A stretch of DNA of 34,860 nucleotides from an uncultured Collinsella sp. Its GTDB lineage: Bacteria > Actinomycetota > Coriobacteriia > Coriobacteriales > Coriobacteriaceae. Below are positions 12,955 to 21,360 of the stretch, one piece after another. A program made the position numbers and the translations under genes. Below the pieces are notes generated by a model that saw only the letters and a program-made list of their open reading frames with translations, had not been told where the DNA came from and made no database searches. The stretch lies in the NCBI GenBank assembly GCA_934630855.1, contig CAKTWW010000020.1, positions 1-34,860 of the forward strand. The letters are read 5' to 3'. Numbering within the stretch: the first letter of the stretch is position 1; each line of letters starts with the position of its first letter.

Positions 12955-15091
12955 CGTTATCTACCCGTGATAATAATGAAATAAGCTCCGCTTTATTCTT
13001 GATCCTCAACTGGCGGTAAGAAGCAGACCGCAGTGCTTGCACCGTAGATGCAGCGTAACCGACATCCTCCGCAATAGCCTTTGTCGTTGCGCCCTCTGCC
13101 GTCATCAGCAAGATTTGCGACTGAACATCGGAAAGGGAGCGCGACGTAAGCAGAGCCAGTTGGCGCACGCGGGCCGTTTCGGTGGACCCGTTCGCGCGGT
13201 ACTCCAAGACAGCCTTCTCGTCCTCAACCGAGCGGGCGAGCGCGATGTGCGTGACGAACATGGGCACAGACCAGCAGACGATCACCGTTGCCACGACGAC
13301 ATTGACAGCCGAACTTTGCCCCAGCAACGACGCAAGGAACAACGGCTCGAAAACCATTAGATCCTGCGCCATGCTGAGCAAGACAACCCAAACAGGAGCC
13401 GTCGCCCCAAAGCAAAGCATCCATACCCCGAGCATTTTGCGCTGCGGACAGCTTCCCAGCACTATATATGTGAGCAGCATCCCCGTCAGTACCGCAAGTC
13501 CATGAATTCGCCCCCTAGTGGCTGCATAGATTAAAGCAGCCACACCTATCGAAACCAATGGCGCGATAGCCCGAGTATGGGTATGGACCTTAAACGGGCA
13601 CAGCTTAACGGCGAGCGAAGCCATAGACGCTATGCCGCAAAACAGGACCGGCACAGCCATCAACGGATCGTGTACGCACCTCCATGCCGCGATATAGACA
13701 AAAGACCATTCCACAGCAGACAGTATCGCCCACACGCACGGGCTTCCGAGCCCAATCGCCCCATCCGTTCTAGTCAGTGCAGCTTCACGATTCAGTTTTT
13801 CACCCGCGTAGTGCAGTGACAGAAGCAGTCCGAGACCCAATGCATAGCTTGAGAGAGAAAAGGTAACAGCCCATGAAACACCGGATCCCCAATCACTATC
13901 CGCCATTACCAAGGGGCCCGCCGCAAGGAGGATAAAAAATAATGTGAGCAGGTATCGAAACAGCCGGCGCGTCCGGGCTGATGCCAACATATCGTCAGCA
14001 TACCGCCGCGACAGCTCGGGCACTACAGCATCACCCTCGTCCACAAACAACGCCACGAGCTCGCGTGAGCCCGCAACCGACGCCTTCCCGTATGCTCGGT
14101 GAAGCGTTGTTCGCACCGTCGATGGCTTCGTACCCGTCTCCCTGGCAATTTCCGCCGGCGTTTTCCCTTTGAGCAGCAGTCGAACAAACTGCTCTTCTCG
14201 AGGCGACAGGGCAGGGGAAAACACCCCCGCATCGAATGGGTCGGACGTGCGAGGGGTATCCGAATTGTTGTCCCGTTTCTCCCTTAGCAATGTGTATACG
14301 AAGGCGGCAACAGCAATAGCGGACCCCATCGACAGTGATGCAATGACCGTGGCACCGCTTGCAAAATATGCCACCTCGACAGCCGGAACAAGGCCAATGG
14401 GAACTGCTACGAGCACAGAACGGGCAAACACGTCGCCCTGCCCCCGACCAAAGGCGCGGGGACAGCAAAGCAGCGGGACCGCAGCCAATACGAGATAGAC
14501 CAGAGGAATTAAAAGCACGATGCCAATTGATGCGGCCGTTACATAGGGCATCCCCCATGGCTCGGGAACGACTCTCCATGAAACTCGACAGCAGAACAGC
14601 AGGCAAGACAGGACAACTATTGTTTCTGCAAAAAGCGCGCTCTGCGATCGGCGGGTCCCCCTTTCGCCGTCCCGCGCCGCCCCCCGTATCAAAGGAGAGC
14701 CCGCCGTATCCCAAATTACATATGAGAGGAGCAACGACCCAGTGAAGCACAAGGCACACGAAACACCATGCAACAACCAGATTGGTGCAAACACGATTGG
14801 AATAGAATCTCCGCGAGCATAGAAGGCCAAGTCGACCCATTCGGGAACCACCGCAATAGCAGCAAGGAAAACACCGAAGACGCCAAGGCGACCCGGCCGT
14901 CTTATTTCTCTCCCCTTGCGGAGCGCAACACCGTGACCAAACGCCGCGAGGCATGCGCCAAGGATAACGAGCCAGGTCATTGCACCTGATGCCAAGCCGA
15001 TTGAAGATGAAAACCGGTGATAAGGGGTAACCGCCATTACGATAAGCACAATGGCGCAGACAGATGTGGCAGAACGGCGGGAAAAGAGCAT
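12950..15091 (-). CDS. Membrane-bound double LuxR-type regulator
   Basis: A 713-residue protein built as two similar halves: about six membrane helices, then a LuxR-type helix-turn-helix (LSPREEQFVRLLLKGKTPAEI, roughly residues 300-360), then about six more helices and a second helix-turn-helix at the C-terminus (LSDVQSQILLMTAEG). Membrane-spanning LuxR regulators with one such unit are common in Coriobacteriia; a fused pair is unusual. The first DNA-binding domain would be held on a loop between two membrane blocks. ATG 15091 was chosen for the GGAGG just upstream (spacing 4). It probably senses an envelope or peptide signal and controls the downstream ABC locus. Confidence 0.88.
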   Translation of the reverse strand: MLFSRRSATSVCAIVLIVMAVTPYHRFSSSIGLASGAMTWLVILGACLAAFGHGVALRKGREIRRPGRLGVFGVFLAAIAVVPEWVDLAFYARGDSIPIVFAPIWLLHGVSCALCFTGSLLLSYVIWDTAGSPLIRGAARDGERGTRRSQSALFAETIVVLSCLLFCCRVSWRVVPEPWGMPYVTAASIGIVLLIPLVYLVLAAVPLLCCPRAFGRGQGDVFARSVLVAVPIGLVPAVEVAYFASGATVIASLSMGSAIAVAAFVYTLLREKRDNNSDTPRTSDPFDAGVFSPALSPREEQFVRLLLKGKTPAEIARETGTKPSTVRTTLHRAYGKASVAGSRELVALFVDEGDAVVPELSRRYADDMLASARTRRLFRYLLTLFFILLAAGPLVMADSDWGSGVSWAVTFSLSSYALGLGLLLSLHYAGEKLNREAALTRTDGAIGLGSPCVWAILSAVEWSFVYIAAWRCVHDPLMAVPVLFCGIASMASLAVKLCPFKVHTHTRAIAPLVSIGVAALIYAATRGRIHGLAVLTGMLLTYIVLGSCPQRKMLGVWMLCFGATAPVWVVLLSMAQDLMVFEPLFLASLLGQSSAVNVVVATVIVCWSVPMFVTHIALARSVEDEKAVLEYRANGSTETARVRQLALLTSRSLSDVQSQILLMTAEGATTKAIAEDVGYAASTVQALRSASYRQLRIKNKAELISLLSRVDNV

Positions 15092-15266
15092 ATGGCCTCC
15101 ATAGCATGTCATTATATCGCTCGATCCACTCATCTATCTCCATGCCCACACCGGCCAACATCAACGATTCGCGCATACTCCAATCCGAACCAGATCACGG
15201 GCCAATTTTTCCGCAGCCCCCGCCCCAAAGCGGGATACGGTTTCCTTTTGAGCGCCGGTTCGGAAA

Positions 15267-15647
15267 ATGCATCCCGTTTTAGGCCGAAAACTGGGACGCG
15301 CGGGCAGGAGCTATGCAAAGATAGCGGCCGGTGGCCTTGCGATCGATCTCGCAATGGCGCTGTGCGCATCATTCGCGACGTATAGGTCCGAGCAATCGTT
15401 TATCGATGGCGCTGAAAACGGTTTTGGCATAGACGTAATCCTGTCCTGGGTTCAGGAGCATCTTGACGGATGCGAGGACCCGCGGCGCGCACCGAATGGA
15501 AAACAGCTTCAGGGCACCGATTCCGGTTGGCGTTGGCGCGTTGGTGCCTACCGCATCCTGGCAAGGATCGAGGACGGGAAAGCCGTCATCGAGGTCGTAA
15601 GGGTCGGCCACCGCCAGGGTGTCTACAAGAACATGCCGCGGCTATGA
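15267..15647 (+). pseudogene. Chimera of membrane-leader fragment and RelE/ParE toxin C-terminus
   Basis: Residues encoded at about 15311-15438 (SYAKIA...YRSEQSFIDGAENGFGID) repeat the N-terminal membrane segment of the 23177-23605 gene at both protein and DNA level. From 15439 on the frame encodes the C-terminal two thirds of a RelE-family toxin: SWVQEHLDGCEDPR, then WRWRVGAYRILARIEDGKAV and RVGHRQGVYK. The RelE N-terminus (first ~30-35 residues) is missing and no antitoxin gene adjoins. A recombination in which the leader replaced the RelE start explains it. Probably non-functional, although the frame is intact. Confidence 0.75.
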
Positions 15648-15885
15648 GCACCCCAAAGTGCCGCCACGCAGGTCAAGGCCGAAGAAACGACCTCACCAGA
15701 TGCGTTTTAAGGCGCCTGAAAGCAGATGCCCCTAACGGGTATCCAGGCATTCCTTTTCTAGGCTGTATTTGCGATTACATCAAGCCGTCTACCTGCGGCT
15801 TCGTGGAGTTTGCCGCCGCCCGAAAAAATCGTGTCTGCGCGGTGCGATACAGTGGGATAAACGCCCCGCGAGGAAAGGAACAGCC

Positions 15886-16275
15886 ATGAGCGACACACAG
15901 GAAATCGTTCAACGACTCGAACGCGAGATGGCGGACCGAGCCGCCGCAGTTGAGAAGGTTGATGCTTTTAAGAACCAGCTCGCACAGGCCATCAAGGCCT
16001 TCATGGCCGCCGACGAGGCAGTTCGCGGCCTCAACGACCACGACAGTATCGTTGACGCCCAAATCGCAACCGTCATCGACGAGCATCTTCGTGCCATCGA
16101 TAGGCTGTGCCGTTTCGCATCGACGGTGGTTTCGGCGAGAAGCATCCGGTCAAGGAGTACTAGACCGCTGCATGGCCATGAAAGTAAAGTAAAAGAGGGT
16201 CGAACCAAGCAGTTCCCGGACAATTGGCGTCCGGCCAGACACTTCGGTTCGACCCTTTTCGATTTTGCGGAGTAG
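15886..16275 (+). pseudogene. Small helical protein with frameshifted C-terminus
   Basis: ATG 15886 has AAGGA 7 bases upstream. The first ~80 residues (SDTQEIVQRLEREMADRAAAV and onward) form a charged helical protein of unknown function. Near 16123 the sensible continuation changes frame: another frame reads IDGGFGEKHPVKEY and stops at 16163, while the original frame runs on through the terminator hairpin to 16275 with unlikely sequence. A one-base indel near the end is the likely cause. The gene may still yield a near-full-length protein with an altered tail. Confidence 0.55.
16197..16255 (+). terminator. Nested-hairpin terminator
   Basis: GGGTCGAACC and GGTTCGACCC form a 10-bp outer stem, with an inner CCGGAC/GTCCGG stem, followed by TTTT. 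It ends the 15886 transcript. Confidence 0.75.
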
Positions 16276-16404
16276 TTATAGCTGAACGTCCTCAGATATA
16301 TGAAATCATTCCCTTCCTTTTCCGAAAAACGTTTTTTGAAATACTGGAATTAACCAAACGAGTAATTGCACTCAATTGCAAAACTGATCCAGCTGCGTTC
16401 CGAC

Positions 16405-17058
16405 TTAAAGATTTCTGTTGTCAGGTTCATCTGCCAAATAATCGCTTGGAATATAGTCGACGTGATAACGCTTCTCTAATTTCTCGATGAACCGGTCGAC
16501 CTTTCGAGCATTTTGATAAACCTTTTCAAGCGTTCGGAAAACAGCTTTCTCGTTGTACGCGGGAAGCCCTTGGGCGTTCACAAAATACATCAGCTGATTG
16601 AGGTTTGTTCCTTCCTTCAATAACTCATGATGGAGTTTTTCAACTTCCGCGATGTCAAAATTGAATGATTCGATCTTTCCGTAAATTGCGCTGCGGCGAA
16701 CCAGTTCGCTTGCAGAAATGCCGAGCGCCGCTGCACGCTGCTCAATTGCCTTTTTTTCTGGAGCAGTGAGCATTACTTGGAACGGAATACTCCTTTTTTC
16801 AGAAATCGGCTCGCCACGTTCATCGGTTTTACGCGATGCCTGTGCTCTCCTGTAATCCTCCTGTTGCTTATGGAGGGCCTTTTTCTTCCGATCAAGAACT
16901 TGCATTTCGTCATCGAGATCATCAAGTGAGATTTCCCGATGAATCAGTACGGATCGAATCAACTCAGCTTCCGTACAACCAGCTTGTTCGCAAAGTTGTT
17001 GATAGATCTCTTTCTCTTCAGGAGAAACGCGAGCCTTTACGAATTCATTTCGTGCCAT
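16405..17058 (-). CDS. mobC: MobC-like relaxosome accessory protein
   Basis: A 217-residue protein with two RHH-like segments: VKARVSPEEKEIYQQLCEQAG near the start, and IPFQVMLTAPEKKAIEQRAAA in the middle followed by GISASELVRRSAIYGK. The C-terminal half (LKEGTNLNQLMYFVNAQG) matches the conserved 'GxNLNQ' region of MobC-type proteins, which help a relaxase open oriT. ATG 17058 has GGAG with a 10-base gap. A gene for a relaxase normally follows MobC, but none is found in either direction. The gene is visibly AT-richer than its neighbours, consistent with separate acquisition. Confidence 0.82.
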   Translation of the reverse strand: MARNEFVKARVSPEEKEIYQQLCEQAGCTEAELIRSVLIHREISLDDLDDEMQVLDRKKKALHKQQEDYRRAQASRKTDERGEPISEKRSIPFQVMLTAPEKKAIEQRAAALGISASELVRRSAIYGKIESFNFDIAEVEKLHHELLKEGTNLNQLMYFVNAQGLPAYNEKAVFRTLEKVYQNARKVDRFIEKLEKRYHVDYIPSDYLADEPDNRNL

Positions 17059-17151
17059 TTTTCTACTTTCTCCGGAGTGGCCTCCGGAAAAGTAAGCAAG
17101 AAACTGAGGATTGGCATCCGTCACCTCTTGCTATGGTTGCCTAATTTTTTA

Positions 17152-17198
17152 GAAAGAGTGAAACCAACCCGCAAAAAGCGTGCTGCGTTCACTCTTTC
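17152..17198. other. 11-bp inverted repeat near oriT
   Basis: GAAAGAGTGAA and TTCACTCTTTC are perfect arms separated by 25 bases. It lies between mobC and the oriT candidate and could be a relaxosome binding site or a terminator. Confidence 0.5.
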
Positions 17199-17199
17199 C

Positions 17200-17223
17200 C
17201 TTTTCTCCGTGACAGGAGAAAAG
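17200..17223. other. 9-bp inverted repeat near oriT
   Basis: CTTTTCTCC and GGAGAAAAG flank GTGACA, immediately before the larger oriT-like repeat. Confidence 0.5.
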
Positions 17224-17288
17224 CAAGATTCGTAAATCATGATAACAGGGACTACGGGCCCGGTTATCATGATTTACGTACATCTTGC
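17223..17288. other. oriT: Candidate origin of transfer (oriT)
   Basis: A 16-bp perfect inverted repeat (CGTAAATCATGATAAC, 17231-17246 and 17263-17278) is enclosed by GCAAGAT/ATCTTGC outer arms. The right outer arm reads CATCTTGC, close to the YATCYTG nick core of IncP/P-type origins. Position directly upstream of mobC, with further inverted repeats beside it, fits an oriT. The nick site is inferred by resemblance only. Confidence 0.65.
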
Positions 17289-17939
17289 AATCTCCGGAAC
17301 GGTGATTGGGCGAAACGCAGTGTAGACGTGGAATGAGAGGCCTCATTCCAAGCGAGAGGCCTCGCGGCGTCGTAACTGCGTGAAGACCGTGAGCGAAAGC
17401 GAATTTTTAACGCGAGGGATGCCGAGTGTTAGAGATTCGCTGTAGCGAGAGCGAAGCGGTGATGCGAATGCGGGGGATGCCGAGTATTTGCATCACCGCG
17501 CAGCGGGTTTGCGGCGCCCGCGACGCAAACATTCGACTTTGTCGAATGTTTTTCGTAACGCCAGCGAAAAAGTTGAGGCAGCTTTCGATATTTCAATGAC
17601 GCGGAGAGTCTTTGGTGAGACTCGTAGCGTCGTTGGATTGTCGAAAGGTAACGCGATTTGAATTACGGTTCGGATTAACGATTCGATTTTCATGCGGCGG
17701 CCAAGCCGCCTATGATCGCTCCCTCCGGTCGCTATCGATTTTCAAAACTCGCGTTTTGTTTTGAATCGATTTGAGATGCGATATGAAAAAACGAAACGCC
17801 CGCGCGAGTCGCTTTGACTTTTGCGCGGGCGCGATTCGGATCGACCGAAAATCAAGCTGATGATATTTTGAGTTTCGCGTTTTAGATCTCAGAAACCAGA
17901 TCTAAAAACTGCGGTGTTAATTTCACTTCGCCCACAGCA
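17289..17939. other. Gene-free, hairpin-rich DNA between oriT and ATPase gene
   Basis: No credible gene in about 650 bases. Hairpins include TGGAATGAG/CTCATTCCA (17329-17350), GCGGTGATGC/GCATCACCGC (17456-17499), a terminator-like AACATTCGAC stem with T run (17528-17553) and CGCCCGCGC/GCGCGGGCG (17797-17831). GGGATGCCGAGT occurs twice as a direct repeat (17416 and 17474 area). The terminator-like stem may end a short RNA reading rightward from the oriT side. Confidence 0.5.
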
Positions 17940-19217
17940 TTACGGCGCGAGCACATCCAACGGAACAACTTGGACGCCGCGGTCGGTAACATAGGCCTGT
18001 GAACCAAATCCAATGATTGCCACTTTAGAAACAGGCGGTGTGTTTCCAGCGGCAACCATACGCTCCTCGACGGCAACGAGACTGTCCGACGCCTCTTCGA
18101 TTTGCGCGGAACTGAGTTTGACCTCAACGGGAATCCACATCCCACCTGGAGCCGCTATGACAGCGTCGACCTCAAGATCGCGGGAATCGTGATAGTGATA
18201 GAGGCCCATTCCGTTTGCCCTCGCATAGACCCATAGATCATGGAGCGCCAACGATTCGAAAAGCAACCCAAGTGTCTTGAAGTCTGACAGCAATGTCTCC
18301 ACAGTCGCCCCGAGCGCAGCCGCTGCAAGCGAAGGGTCGGCAAGATGATGCTTACGCGCTTCCCTCAAATGCACCGGAGATCTCATCGCTGGATTCCATG
18401 CGGGGATATCGCAGACGAAACTCAATCTGGTGAGAAGAGATATGTATGATGCCGCGGTTTGCCTCGATACGTCGCCACCCAAATCGGCCACAAGCGTCTT
18501 GAGCGTTGCCAGAGTCGATTCGTTGCGTGCTAACGATGTGATGACGGCTTTCACTTTCTCAGGATCTCGTCGAGAGCCATCGACACGGGGAATGTCTTCC
18601 TCAGCGACTATCTCGATATATCGCTTTGCAGTCGCGGACGCAATTCGCGCGTCGCGTCCAATCGACGCCGGCCATCCGCCGCAAACGATGCGCTCGGCGA
18701 TCTCGGCAGAATCCATCGATCCGAAGGCGCCACTGAACTTTTCGCCAGAAATGATGCCCGACAGCTTAACCGCACCGCTAGATTTCCCGAGTTCGAAAAG
18801 CGTCATCGTGTCCATGCGCAATTTAGCGAACCTTCCAGCGCCACTGTGCATCGGCCGCTCATTGTCTCGCGGCGTCGCCGACCCCGTAAATATGAACTGG
18901 CCAGGCTCGCCGCCGCGGCTGTCGCACTCAAACCGCGCCGCGTCCCAAAGTTTCGGAACCTCCTGCCATTCGTCGATCAGCCGCGGCACCTCGCCGGAAA
19001 CGGCAAGCGCCGGGTCCGTCTCGGCACGCAAGCGATTCTCGAAGTTGCGCGACGGGTCCATGAGAAGGAGCCTGGACGCCGCACGGGTCCCGGCCGTGGT
19101 TGTCTTCCCGCACCATTTCGGTCCTTCGATGAGAACGGCACCGAATATTCCTAGCATCTGGTCGAGCTCATTTTCAATAATTCGAGTGTAGTACTTTTTG
19201 AGCATATTTTTCACCAT
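17940..19217 (-). CDS. AAA ATPase with DUF4143 domain
   Basis: A 425-residue protein of the large AAA_14/DUF4143 family. The N-terminal ATPase has Walker A GPKWCGKTT at 32-40 and Walker B-like PRLIDEWQEVP near 77-87, followed by FIFTGSATP. The C-terminal part has the DUF4143 layout with a nuclease-like end (LEVDAVI ... WIPVEVKLS), where the D...E-x-K triad resembles PD-(D/E)XK enzymes. Family members are common in gut bacteria and their role is unsettled; defence or host-interaction roles have been suggested in general. The gene begins inside a set of 23-bp repeats, suggesting autoregulation. ATG 19217 lacks a strong RBS; ATG 19205 is an alternative. Confidence 0.85.
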   Translation of the reverse strand: MVKNMLKKYYTRIIENELDQMLGIFGAVLIEGPKWCGKTTTAGTRAASRLLLMDPSRNFENRLRAETDPALAVSGEVPRLIDEWQEVPKLWDAARFECDSRGGEPGQFIFTGSATPRDNERPMHSGAGRFAKLRMDTMTLFELGKSSGAVKLSGIISGEKFSGAFGSMDSAEIAERIVCGGWPASIGRDARIASATAKRYIEIVAEEDIPRVDGSRRDPEKVKAVITSLARNESTLATLKTLVADLGGDVSRQTAASYISLLTRLSFVCDIPAWNPAMRSPVHLREARKHHLADPSLAAAALGATVETLLSDFKTLGLLFESLALHDLWVYARANGMGLYHYHDSRDLEVDAVIAAPGGMWIPVEVKLSSAQIEEASDSLVAVEERMVAAGNTPPVSKVAIIGFGSQAYVTDRGVQVVPLDVLAP

Positions 19218-19307
19218 TGATTACCAGCACGTTTAACCGAATTTACAGTTTTCATTTAACCATATTTTGCTTTTTTGATTAACCAGATTTTCGTATTTCA
19301 GTTAACG
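19210..19307. repeat. Exact 23-bp-spaced TTAACC repeats at ATPase promoter
   Basis: TTAACC-type hexamers start at 19210 (TTCACC), 19233, 19256, 19279 and 19302 (TTAACG), each exactly 23 bases apart, with T-rich spacers resembling ATTTTNCNTTTTCA. The first overlaps the ATPase start codon. A further TTAAAC occurs at 19315. The array looks like tandem operator sites. Confidence 0.7.
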
Positions 19308-19474
19308 AAACAGATTAAACATGACGAGTCAAGCCGCGACAGGCGCGCGTCGTACTGCGGCAATCTCAGTATTATTTAGATTTACTTGCTGCCGGAATTG
19401 ACCCGAACAGCCTGTCACCTCTTCATTTCAATCATCTATACACAGTCAGAAACGAAAATTACGACATTCTTGAC

Positions 19475-19840
19475 GTGTTCGCGCGTGCTGATACGTATTT
19501 TGATTTGATAGACCATCTTAAATTCGCAACCTACCTTATGATTCATCGAGATGGTAGAAGCATTGAAGATATTTTTGAAATGCATCGCAATCGTGATGCA
19601 TTTGCCGTTGCAGAGAGCTATACGGCAACTCTAGATCAAGCTGGGGTGTATTATGCGGTTTCTTGTTTCGAAATCGACCGGCTGGCAATAGTTCGTCGAG
19701 AAGAAAGAGCGCAGGATGTCCTATCCTATCGATACCCTGTTCAAAAGCTTTATCAGCTCTTCATTGAGACCATGAACATTTCAGGCTTCGAATCAGTGGC
19801 GAGCACCCCGACAAAAATAGTCGTTAGGAGTGTCAAATGA
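19475..19840 (+). CDS. Hypothetical protein coupled to MFS gene, 5' truncated
   Basis: The annotated part begins at GTG 19475 (121 residues), but the same frame stays protein-like up to about 19325 (YYLDLLAAGIDPNSLSPLHF), without an ATG. The native start is therefore probably lost or displaced by a frameshift. The protein is soluble, with HLKFATYLMIHRDGRSIEDIF and VQKLYQLFIETMNISGF as distinctive stretches, and no family was recognised. It overlaps the MFS gene by 4 bases (ATGA), so the two proteins are probably made together. The break lies just beside the 23-bp repeats, consistent with insertion of the ATPase cassette. Confidence 0.6.
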   Translation: MFARADTYFDLIDHLKFATYLMIHRDGRSIEDIFEMHRNRDAFAVAESYTATLDQAGVYYAVSCFEIDRLAIVRREERAQDVLSYRYPVQKLYQLFIETMNISGFESVASTPTKIVVRSVK

Positions 19841-21036
19841 ATAAGAATGCCACTGCGCAACTGCACGTCTATTCCGCCTTTTTCGTTCTCGCGGGATTTG
19901 TTTTAAATCGGGGAGTGTTTCTACTTTTCCTCGCGGAGAAAGGAATGTCTGTCACGGAAATCGCGCTTTATCAAGCCCTGTTTAACATTGCAACGGTCGT
20001 CCTCGAGCTGCCAACAGGGCTGATAGGCGATTTCTTTGGAAAGAAGTTCTCGATTCAAGTGGGCGTGCTGCTGCTTTTCTTCCATACGGCTGGCATGCTG
20101 TTGCTCTCAGGCCCCTTTCTCGTCGCGCTTTCCCTTGTTGAGGCACTCGCCTACTCCCTTCAATCGGGATCCGAACAAGCACTTTTATATGAAATTGCCC
20201 GAAATGCCGGTCAAGGAGAGCGCTTCCTCACCATCAATGCTCGGCTTCTTGCCGCGCAATCAATCGCGACGGGAGTGGCAATCGTACTTGGATCATTCAT
20301 TGCCCAAGTATCTTGGAGTGCCCTCTACGTATGCGTTTCCGTTTTCTATCTCCTGCAGCTTTTCCTTCTGTATCCCATTGAGAGGACGGAAGCGACCCGT
20401 TCTGAAAGCTCTGAAAAGGGAAGGTTTGACGCAGCCAAGATCTTCAGACGCGAAACCTGGTGCATTGGAGAATCCGCTTTTGCGGTGTTGCTTCTCCTAA
20501 TCGGCACAAGCATGCTCGATGGATTCTACGGGAGTTATTACGACTTGAATCAGTTGGTATTCGACGCATTTGATGCTCCCGTCTCCATAATAGGAATCTT
20601 TTTCGGTGCATCCTATGCAGTAAATGCGACGGCCTACATTGCAGCAGATTTCTTCTCATCGCGTTTCGGGAAAAGAAATACCATGCTCGGCTCGATGCTA
20701 ATCGAGGCCGGTCTTTTCATGATTCTTCCGTGGTTCGCTTCAAATCCGCTGTGTTTGTTTGGCCTTAGCATGGTGCTTTGTTTTCTCCCAGAAGTGGTGT
20801 ACATCACTTCGGAAAACTTAATCCAAGACGCGATAGCGGACGATCTCCGCGCGACGATCCTTTCCGTCGCGTCTCTGGTAAGGGCTCTCTTTTCAGCAAT
20901 GTTTTTCTCCATATTTGGACATGTGTTGGGGTTATATCCCATTCAGATAGCGCTCGGTATTATTGGTGCAATCGCGATTGCAATTACCGCCGTTGTTTCA
21001 TTAAAAATGGTAGGAATACAGGTCTCCAAGAATTGA
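19837..21036 (+). CDS. MFS transporter (drug/peptide efflux type)
   Basis: A 399-residue protein with about 12 membrane helices. The loop after helix 2 reads LPTGLIGDFFGKKF, the standard MFS signature between helices 2 and 3, and the second half repeats it as ADFFSSRFGKRN. It is typical of efflux transporters of this size. Start overlaps the upstream hypothetical gene (ATGA), and a 62-residue frame follows directly. Substrate unknown; the small partners suggest export of a gene-encoded peptide as one possibility. Confidence 0.9.
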   Translation: MNKNATAQLHVYSAFFVLAGFVLNRGVFLLFLAEKGMSVTEIALYQALFNIATVVLELPTGLIGDFFGKKFSIQVGVLLLFFHTAGMLLLSGPFLVALSLVEALAYSLQSGSEQALLYEIARNAGQGERFLTINARLLAAQSIATGVAIVLGSFIAQVSWSALYVCVSVFYLLQLFLLYPIERTEATRSESSEKGRFDAAKIFRRETWCIGESAFAVLLLLIGTSMLDGFYGSYYDLNQLVFDAFDAPVSIIGIFFGASYAVNATAYIAADFFSSRFGKRNTMLGSMLIEAGLFMILPWFASNPLCLFGLSMVLCFLPEVVYITSENLIQDAIADDLRATILSVASLVRALFSAMFFSIFGHVLGLYPIQIALGIIGAIAIAITAVVSLKMVGIQVSKN

Positions 21037-21220
21037 TATATCGATTGACGAGCTATCCGAAGCGTCGAGCCTTCTTGATGGACATGACTATTCGTCACAA
21101 ATCATTCCGCGCATCGCCGGGGTTCCAGTAATACTCGATATATCTGGATGCCCCCATTCCCCTTTTTTCGAAGTTGAATATGATGACAGGACGATTAGGT
21201 TTACAAGTCAAGCAAGCTAA
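21032..21220 (+). CDS. Small frame overlapping end of MFS gene
   Basis: A 62-residue frame that overlaps the MFS stop and reads convincingly as protein (DISIDELSEASSLLDGHDYS, then IIPRIAGVPVILDISGCPHS and FFEVEYDDRTIRF). No ATG, GTG or TTG start exists; ATT 21032 is the first near-cognate codon. It may be translated by coupling at the MFS stop, or be the tail of a broken gene. No family recognised. Confidence 0.4.
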   Translation: MDISIDELSEASSLLDGHDYSSQIIPRIAGVPVILDISGCPHSPFFEVEYDDRTIRFTSQAS

Positions 21221-21360
21221 TAATCTATGTGGCCAATGTGATACCGTTGAACCCGCATATCGATACCGCTCAGCCATTCGCCTCGCCCCCGTCGCACGTA
21301 TCTTCATCCGGTCTGTTACTTTTAATCTAACAATTCTTTGAGGAACGTAGGTGCTTCTAA

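Noticed and set aside
14031..15176. 381-residue minus-strand frame in the LuxR region
   Set aside because: It overlaps the LuxR gene in another frame, has Cys/Arg/Gly-rich composition typical of shadow frames and no domain.
16276..16404. Relaxase remnant downstream of mobC
   Set aside because: No frame with the HUH or three-histidine motif of relaxases was found in either direction.
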